Source of the DNA: Hepsetus odoe
Taxonomy: Eukaryota; Chordata; Actinopteri; Characiformes; Hepsetidae
Assembly: GCA_017165825.1 (NCBI GenBank)
Contig: CM029380.1
Span: 439,201-503,200, forward strand
Direction: 5' to 3'
DNA: 64,000 nucleotides
Shown: positions 57,578 to 64,000 of the stretch, piece by piece
Position numbering within the stretch: the stretch's first letter is position 1
Layout: each line of letters opens with the position of its first letter
Notes under the pieces: generated by a model
Seen by the model: only the letters and a program-made list of their open reading frames with translations
Databases searched by the model: none
Told to the model about the DNA's origin: nothing
Made by a program: the position numbers and the translations under genes

Positions 57578-58050
57578 ATGAGGACATTGTGATCTTTAGC
57601 GAGAGGAGGAGGCGTTTTGAGGAGAACCTGGAGTGATGGAGATCTGCTCTAGAGAGGAGAGGAATGAAAGTGAGCAGGACAAAGACAGAATACATGAAAG
57701 TGAGGACAGTGGAGTGGTGAGGATGCAGGGAGTAGAGGAGGTGAAGGGGGAGGAGTTTAAATACGGGGCAGCGGTGGCCCAGTGGTTAGGGAGTTGGAAG
57801 GTCGTGGGTTCCAGTAGGACCCGTTGGGTGCCCTGATGTACCCTTGAGCAAGGTACCATCCCTGTCACTGCTCCCTGGGGGTTTTAAATAGCTGCCCCTG
57901 CTGCATGGTGTGAGGGTAAAATGCAGAGGTGTCATTTCGTTGTGGTTCACTGCGTGCTGTGCTGTGTGTTCACAATGACAAGACTAGTCACTTTCACTTC
58001 ACTGTGGGTGGACAGTTCAGAGTAACGGCGAGTGTGGAAGAGAAGAACTG
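57578..58050 (+). pseudogene. RTE LINE fragment split by a SINE
   Basis: Bases 57578-57764 decode to the region just after the RTE catalytic motif (GACATTGTGATCTTTAGCGA and AAAGACAGAATACATG). After the SINE at 57765-58000 the LINE resumes at TGGGTGGACAGTTCAGAGTA. The uninterrupted version is at 40757-41155. Confidence 0.78.
57765..58000 (+). mobile_element. tRNA-derived SINE, family A, copy 11 (near full length)
   Basis: GGGGCAGCGG head, box A TGGCCCAGTGG (57775-57785), TTGAGCAAGGTACCATCCCT, and the tail ACAATGACAAGACTAGTCAC plus TTTCACTTC. It interrupts an RTE fragment. Confidence 0.88.
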
Positions 58051-58954
58051 CTTAGTTACAGCCTGGGAAATGTCAGGTTCTTAAATTCATCCGGGGAGTT
58101 TAGACCCTCATCGTGGGGGGTTAATATTAACGTGTCATTTTCAGAGTAAAACTCTCCGACTGTTTGATCCAAACACACATCGGGTAGAAAACCTGGGACT
58201 GAACCCTTCGTGGCCTGGATTTGCAGTCTTCTGGCTGCGACCGTCACTCCAGCAGCAATAAAGCGATAATTACAGACGCAGCAGAACTGAGTCAATATAA
58301 CTGATTCATTTCACTGCAGTTCATTAGTGCAGGAGTAATCAGCCTCCTAATGAGGAGTTCGAGAAAGCTTTCAGAAACGGCACCGGGCCCAGAACGCTGT
58401 CCACGTTCCTCCTGCTTTCAGATCCACCTGGAGAGATCAGCGTCCATCAGCAGAACCAAACACCTGCAGGACTGTGGAGCCCGTCTCGGAAAAATCGGTT
58501 CTAACAGGATTCAGACGGCAAACGGACGGCTTTATCTCCATCCTGTAATCTGGAATTATTTACATAGAATTATGACATTTCCCATTTTCTTACATTGTGT
58601 TTTCCGTCTTAGGATATTTGCGTGGTTTTATTTCCCCAAACGCAGCCTCTTTATCTGTGTCTTTTACTCGCTGGAGGATGAAGTACGATAATGTTATTTT
58701 TTTGTTTAGACAGAGAAATGGAGTTTAGCAGAGTTCGGGTGAAACGTCAGAGCAGCAGGACTCGACTTAAATTCCTAAATTTGATGGCTATAAATGGAGA
58801 TAAGAGGTTCTGCTTGAAAATCTGATGTTTTTGAAACTTTTACTAAGAGTAAACTTTATATTTAAACGATGATAGAGGTCCAGAGACACACAGTGAATAT
58901 CGCAGTAAAGGAAGTGTTTAAGGTGGAAGTGTTTAAGGTGCTACAGTAGTCATT

Positions 58955-59095
58955 CAGTCAGTCATTTTCTGGGCCGCTTGTCCTAATTAGGGTCGCGGGG
59001 GGGTGCTGGAGTCCATCCCAGCTCCACCCACCCCCAGTCCGCCGATCCGGGGCAACTCCCTAACCACCAGGCCACCACTGCCCCGCGGTGCTTCA
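58955..59095. repeat. Family J start plus reversed family A SINE head
   Basis: CATTTTCTGGGCCGCTTGTC and GGGTGCTGGAGTCCATCCCA (family J), then CCTAACCACCAGGCCACCAC and TGCCCCG, a SINE A head in reverse. Confidence 0.6.
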
Positions 59096-59118
59096 GTACA
59101 TTTGGTGATATTGCCACA

Positions 59119-59356
59119 GGATTAGGGACGAGTATATTAGAGGGACAGCTCGGGTTGGACGATTTAGAGACAACCAAGTGAGACTGTGTTGGTTTGGACA
59201 TGTCCAGAGGGGTAAGGATGGAGCTGCCAGAAAGGAGAAGAGGAAGGACAAAGAGGAGGTTTATGGAAGATGGAAGATGTAGAGGACAGGAAGACATGGA
59301 ATCGGACGATCCACCATGGAGACCCTTAATGGAGCAGCTGAAAGAAGAAGCTGTAG
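59119..59356 (+). pseudogene. RTE LINE 3' fragment
   Basis: GACGAGTATATTAGAGGGAC, TGGTTTGGACATGTCCAGAG and GGACAAAGAGGAGGTTTATG; deletions break the frame. It runs to the 3' end AGCAGCTGAAAGAAGAAGCT. Confidence 0.8.
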
Positions 59357-60178
59357 CTCCATGCGACCCTGTGATCTGGGGTCTTGTGGGACAGCCCGCC
59401 GCTGAGGTTGTGATTTAAATGGTTTCAGTCGCTTCAGTTTACTCCCGTCCAGCAGAACAACCTCCTACATTAGAGTCCTCTCCTCGTCTGGAGTGTCTTT
59501 ATCAGCAGTGCAGTTTTTTTAAATCGCTCACGTTCTCCTACTCATTTTACAAAAACACGCCAAAAGATCCAGAAAATTATTACTCGCCATGGTTACTAGT
59601 CAGGAGTGTCACATAAAAGCCTCACCAATAACTGTGGGTCTTTTTAGGGCATCATTTACAGCCTGAAGCTCTTTGAAGCCCAATTGCACCTTTTTATGAG
59701 TGAAATTTTGTTAATTGTTTGGATTTTTGGGTTTTATTAAACTTTGTTTCTGCGATCAAAAGCTCTTTAGAGAACCTGGCCAGTTCCAGTTCTTCTCATT
59801 TTACAGGAAACTTTGACTATCAAGTACCGCGGTGTTGGCCTCTTGGTGACAGAGCACTAATTGTTTGGCATTCTAGATACTGAATGCTGATTGGTTAATG
59901 AAATGCTTGCTGGGATCTTGTGAAGATCATTTTTAATAAATTTGATGTTTGGTTTGAAAAGAATCCAAAATGGAAGGATTTTCACCGCTGGTGTCCGGTA
60001 TATGGAGCCTCCAGCTTTTAATAATGTTCACCAGCTTCATCTTCATGGAGATTCTGGTTTCCAGACCAGCTTCAGTCGCGTCCTGGAGACTCTGGTGTCT
60101 GGCGTGACTTCGGCTTCAAAAAAGCGTTAAATCTAACAGGCTGCACTGAATTCTTTCCTGTGATTTTTATTATTTTTC

Positions 60179-60206
60179 CTTCTCTCTCTCTCTCTCTCTC
60201 TCTCTC
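60179..60206. repeat. (TC)n microsatellite
   Basis: Pure TC run of about 13 units. Confidence 0.9.
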
Positions 60207-60649
60207 CTTCTCTCTCGGTCCAGTCCTTCTCATTATGTTCTAAATCACAGTATTTTTCGCCGTGTGCTTCACTCCCGCTTTGCTGTTTGAGGGAAATGTG
60301 CTCTCTATCAGAGGAGGATTTCTGTCCCCTGAGATGAGCAGCAGTGAGTCAGGCTGTAATCACCGCGATCGGTCTGAGACCGGAGAGCTCTCAGAGAAAA
60401 ACAGGTCACTCATACGTTTTTCCATCCAGCCCTGAGAGCTAACAGACACCAGTGTATTTCCCATCAGCCCTCTGTGTCGCATACTGACCTTATTTGGTCT
60501 TTTAGGCTGAAATATGGTCCCTCCGGTGAGACGGCACTATTCTTCAGGCTCGGCTGTCTGCGCTCCTAAAAGAGCAATTTTACAGAACAACAGCAGACCC
60601 TTTCTGTAGGATTATTGGGTTCTTCAGGTTCTCCTGTCAGGAGGGTGTC

Positions 60650-60840
60650 ATTAGTCAGTAAGTGGACAGTCGGTTCTTGAAGTTGATGTTGGAAGCAGGA
60701 AAATAGAGGAGGGGAAGGGTCTGAAGGACCAGCTGGGTCAGAGCATCTCCAACCTGGCAGGTCTTGTAAGATGTTGTTGGTTTGGAGTGGTCAGTACCGA
60801 TCAAAAGATCTCCAAGGAAGGAGAACCGACAGAGTTGTGG
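60650..60840 (-). mobile_element. Family D far-end fragment, copy 5
   Basis: GGTTCTTGAAGTTGATGTTG, GGGTCAGAGCATCTCCAACC and TCCAAGGAAGGAGAACCGAC match, in reverse, the distal part of family D as I recall it. Confidence 0.6.
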
Positions 60841-61534
60841 GTGCTAATTAGTGACCCAAGTCCTACAGAAGCACTGCTGCAGCACAGTTTTGAAAAAAAT
60901 TCTGCAAAAGTTCTACTGATTCTGATAGAAAGATCTCAGAACTGTGTACGGGTCTGCAGACCAGTCAGAGTGTCTGTGCTGTCTCCTGTTCATTGAAAGT
61001 TCGTTCAGTGGACATCTGAAGTGGACCATGGACTATGAAAGAAGGTGGTTCTAATGCATCCCATGCATCATATGGACAGCAGGTTTTGTGTCCCTCATTA
61101 GAAACATGAGAACTCGAAGAACATTTCTGTGTCTAAATGAATTTTCATGAATTTTCAATTACTCATCTTTATGATGAGTAATTTTTTATAACATTAGAAA
61201 GGGTCCACTGTTGCTATGACAACCCCTTTAAAGGTTCTACTAAAAAGAACCTTCGAGGAACCATCGTCATTTTGGTTTAACATTCAGTTGGATGCAACAT
61301 AAGGAGCCAATGGAACCAAAAATAGTTTTCTGTAAATAACACTAACATTTATCTGAAGAGTTTATTTTTTTAATTTTTTTATTTTATAAAACCATTTTGG
61401 GATGTGAGTGTAAAGAACCTCTGGATGTTTCTGTAACATTGACAGGTTTGTCCTAGAACATAAAGTGAGGAACCGTTTAGGAACGTTGGACTGCCCTGTG
61501 ATTTTAACAGATGTTTGTTTTTTTTCTGCCCTTC

Positions 61535-61640
61535 GGAGGGAGATATGCGCTCATTTGCATATGTAATTGCTTTCATGAATTCATTAGAGCAATCCAGTTC
61601 CAATTAAATATGCTAATCAGAAACGGGCTGCTGGAGGGGC
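61535..61640. promoter_or_regulatory. Candidate conserved enhancer with POU octamer
   Basis: A unique AT-rich block with a perfect octamer ATTTGCAT (61552-61559), TAATTG, GAATTCATTAGAG and AATATGCTAATCAG. It sits about 300 bases before the EGF4 exon. The function is inferred from motif density only. Confidence 0.35.
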
Positions 61641-61941
61641 CTGATTGGGTTTTGTCTGACACACAATCCTTTATTAAAACCTTCGTTTCCTCCAAATATC
61701 TGAATGCAGGGACTCTCTGCTTTGTTCTCCAGTCCGTCAGTTTTTCTGCCCTGAAAAATCCAAACCAAAAAAAACCTCATAAAATAATAAATTAATCAAA
61801 TAAGTAATGGAAACTTTAGGGAGCGTCTGAAAAGTTCAGTGATTGTGGTACTTTGCGGGTTCAGAGAGACAGCTGGAATAAAGCACAGCAGGACAGGAAG
61901 AGGTTTAGAGATGTTCACCGTCTCCGTTTGTCTTTTCTCAG

Positions 61942-62037
61942 CGTTCTGTGAAGAAGGCTGTCGCAGCGGAGGAACGTGTGTGTCCCCAAACACCTGCGTG
62001 TGTCCATCAGGCTTCACGGGACGCCTCTGTGAGACAG
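61942..62037 (+). CDS. nell1: nell1 exon encoding EGF-like module 4
   Basis: This 96-base, 32-codon, phase 1-1 exon encodes the short fourth EGF-like module. The acceptor is TTTTCTCAG (61941), with a normal pyrimidine tract, and the donor GTGAGC (62038). Cysteines lie at module positions 3, 7, 13, 19, 21 and 30; the peptide starts AFCEEGC and ends GFTGRLCET. It matches human NELL1 by memory (FCEEGC, CVCPSGFTG). The segment C-R-S-G-G-T-C fits the O-fucosylation consensus C2-x4-(S/T)-C3. There is no calcium-binding start, as expected for this module. Unlike the other three exons, it has no microsatellite next to either splice site. Confidence 0.95.
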
Positions 62038-62271
62038 GTGAGCTGAGAGAGAAACGCCTCACTACATCCACCTCCTGTCCTCATCTGTCCTCACTCATCT
62101 TCACTTGTCTTGACCTGTCCTCACCTGTCTGTCTCAACAATCAGATCACCTGACCTCTATCAGAAATAACTCGTTTAAATAACTTGTGTAAATTTGTGCA
62201 CATTAATTACACACTTGCTGTTTATTAAAACAAACAAGGACTATGACTAAACTGTCCCATATAGGGGGCAA

Positions 62272-62342
62272 GACAGACAGACAGACAGACTCCTACTCCT
62301 GCTTAGGATAAATAGTTTGATGGATGGATGGATGGATGGATG
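62272..62342. repeat. (GACA)n and (GGAT)n tetranucleotide runs
   Basis: GACAGACAGACAGACAGAC (about 62272-62291) and GATGGATGGATGGATGGATG (62321-62342). Confidence 0.9.
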
Positions 62343-62620
62343 TGCACAGAAGGGATTTTATTTTCTGGAGTGGTGAGTTGTTTAAAATGTGGAGTTTCTT
62401 ACGTTTACAGTTTTTAAATATGAGCAGCATCATGAAAACCTCTCCTTTAGACCAGGACGTCCCAGCTCACAGGGACACAGGTCTGCCGTCGGACAGAGAG
62501 ACCGCTAACGGGGCAAAATGTAAAAAATTGGTTCATTTTAAAACATAATAGTGGCCGACGTTAAAACTTATTTAACTTTAAAAGACACACCGACCAATCG
62601 CAGCTCAGCGGTGGCCTCAG

Positions 62621-63062
62621 GGGCAGCGGTGTTCTAGTGGTGAGAGAGTCGCCCCGGATCGGAAGATTGTGGGTTCAAGTCCCTCACCAGTACATTTACA
62701 TTTACATTTACAGCATTTAGCATGTCTTAGGACAAATTCCATGTCCTGATTACAGGGACAGTCCCCCCTGGAGACACTCAGGGTTCAGGGTCTCAGGGAC
62801 CCAGTGGTGGTAGTGCTGGAGGTGGGACTTGAACCTGGGACCTCTTGATCCACAGGTCCATAGACAAGTACCACCACTAGACCTCCACCACCCAGCAGGT
62901 TGCCCTGAGGTGCCCTTGAGCAAGGTACCGTCCCTGTCACTGCTCCCCTGGTGCTTTCAATAGCTGCCCCCTGCTGGATGGTGTGTGGGTGAAACGCAGA
63001 GGTTCGTTGTGTTGTGCTGTGCTGCGTTTCACAATGACAAGGGTAGTCACTTTCACTTTCAC
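62621..63062 (+). mobile_element. tRNA-derived SINE, family A, copy 12, split by a family B SINE
   Basis: Head 62621-62690 (GGGCAGCGGTGTTCTAGTGG, box B GGGTTCAAGTCCC) and body-tail 62893-63062 (CAGGTTGCCCTGAGGTGCCC to AGTCACTTTCACTTTCAC) form one complete copy interrupted at the point where other copies read directly into GGTTGCCCTGAGGT. Confidence 0.9.
62691..62892 (-). mobile_element. tRNA-derived SINE, family B, copy 7, nested in family A
   Basis: TACATTTACATTTACATTTA to CACTAGACCTCCACCACCC, near full length and in reverse. A 4-base CCAG occurs on both sides, a possible short target duplication. Confidence 0.9.
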
Positions 63063-63866
63063 AACTCGGCACCATCAGTTCCAGCACAGCTTCTTTAAAC
63101 CAGTCAGATTCAGAATCAAAGTAAATATTTCTTTTAAGATAATAATTAAGAATTATATAAGGTGAAATGTGCCTTCTAATGAAGCGGGATTATTTCATAA
63201 GGAGATAAACTCTCTATAAGGGTTCAAATCACACGCCCGGTGTTTTGGGTTCGTCTCAGCCGAGCCGCCGGGTTTGATGTGAAGGTTATGAAAAACTAAA
63301 ACTCCACTTTTTCTGGGGTTTTTTGGGAGATTTGGCTTCAGGCAGCAGCGTTTCTCTGAATTACTTACAGAATTGCAGTGAAAGGATTTTAACTGACCCC
63401 AAAAAAGGGTTCATCTCCAGAGTGGAGCCCAAAGGAGCTTCAGGCAGGACGAGCAGACCATTCAGGGCTTTCAGAAAATACTCCACGCCATCGAATTTTT
63501 ATTTATTTTTACAGGTTTGAGCACAAGTTTATCATTTATGGGCTTTTTTGTCAGAATAATGTTCCATTTAAAAGTCATTAAATATATATTTATATATAGA
63601 TATGTATGGATCTAGCACTTCATCAGACTTCTCAGAGATGAATATAAAAAGATCTTCATCCTGTAAAACATATTTATTAGAATTCCATTCTGGATGTTTG
63701 TAGCTTTTAAATTTTGAACATTTATTCTTCTTCTTATTCTTTATTTGAAACCATCCGGTATTTATATATAAACAACCTTTATATCAACAACAGTTTATTT
63801 AATGATAATGCAATTGAATTTTTAATTATTTAGTTCTTTAGTAAATTTAGTTCATCTTCTTCTTTC

Positions 63867-64000
63867 TTCCTGTCTTCTATCTTCCTCCTTCAAACTGTCC
63901 CCCTGTGTTCTCTCTCTCCACGTCCATAAACCTCCTCTTTGTCCTTCCTCTTCTCCTCTTTCCTGGCTGCTCCATCTTCAACATCCTCCTCCAGATACTC
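63867..64000 (-). pseudogene. RTE LINE 3' fragment running off the window
   Basis: CATAAACCTCCTCTTTGTCC and TTCCTGGCTGCTCCATCTTC are the reverse complement of the RTE C-terminal region seen at 27224-27437 and 59119-59356. The element continues past base 64000. Confidence 0.75.

Larger units (their letters stand above)
49562..61941 (+). other. nell1: nell1 intron between EGF3 and EGF4 exons (about 12.4 kb)
   Basis: Donor GTAAGG, acceptor TTTTCTCAG ending at 61941, phase 1. Stretches with no recognised gene or repeat: 49622-49900, 50223-52145, 52935-53386, 53509-53815, 54679-55057, 55171-56750 (55275-55560 may be an unclassified fish repeat), 56886-57577, 58051-58954, 59357-60178 and 60841-61534. 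Confidence 0.9.
62038..64000 (+). other. nell1: Start of the nell1 intron after the EGF4 exon
   Basis: The next expected exon (a D-I-D-E-C module) is not in the window. Bases 62343-62620 and 63063-63866 show no recognised gene or repeat; 63560-63840 is AT-rich. Confidence 0.85.

Noticed and set aside
2869..62037. Assignment of the EGF exons to nell2
   Set aside because: GHDFC, GDSAYCE, MHYC, AFCEEGC and CVCPSGFTG are NELL1-like; NELL2 differs at these positions as I recall it.
1..64000. A novel multi-gene system or viral insertion
   Set aside because: Apart from the four nell1 exons and transposon remnants no coding module is visible on either strand.

Overview
The window is intronic vertebrate DNA, most likely from a teleost fish. 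Every protein-coding base I can support belongs to one gene on the + strand. Four short exons (2869-2997, 39066-39191, 49439-49561 and 61942-62037) encode four consecutive EGF-like modules that match, in order and in key residues, the middle of NELL1 (neural EGF-like 1, a secreted thrombospondin-N/VWC/EGF glycoprotein). All four exons are phase 1-1, have canonical AG and GT splice borders, and encode exactly six cysteines each. They are separated by introns of about 36.1, 10.2 and 12.4 kb. The preceding exons (thrombospondin-N and first VWC modules) and the following ones (next calcium-binding EGFs) lie outside the window. The fish assignment rests on the density of TG/CA microsatellites and on tRNA-derived SINE, RTE LINE and Tc1-like families that I know as typical of teleosts; an ostariophysan such as a characin or catfish is my guess, not a demonstration.

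Layout. 1-2868: intron end with a Tc1-like remnant, a SINE and a long pyrimidine tract leading into the first exon. 2998-39065: a very large intron with a 1-kb duplicated segment (3164-4160 and 5751-6750), a 1-kb GT-rich block (8.66-9.67 kb), several minisatellites, an internally deleted Tc1/mariner element (33.0-34.1 kb), a broken RTE LINE (17.7-18.4 kb) and an 84-base assembly gap (29158-29241) between two minisatellites. 38424-40164: the second exon sits in the 1.2-kb loop of a near-perfect inverted repeat and has a UG tract against its 3' splice site. 39192-49438 and 49562-61941: introns filled with SINEs, RTE 3' fragments, a foldback element and decayed DNA transposons. 62038-64000: start of the next intron, with a SINE nested inside another SINE.

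Two tRNA-derived SINE families (called A and B here), one RTE-type LINE and several unclassified dispersed families (called D to J here) recur throughout. A terminal motif containing AATAAAGTGGCCAGTG has been amplified into at least five separate tandem arrays on both strands. I see no second gene, no RNA gene, no CRISPR and no prokaryotic or viral system. The most unusual feature is the exon-flanking inverted repeat, which predicts a circular or skipped EGF2 exon.
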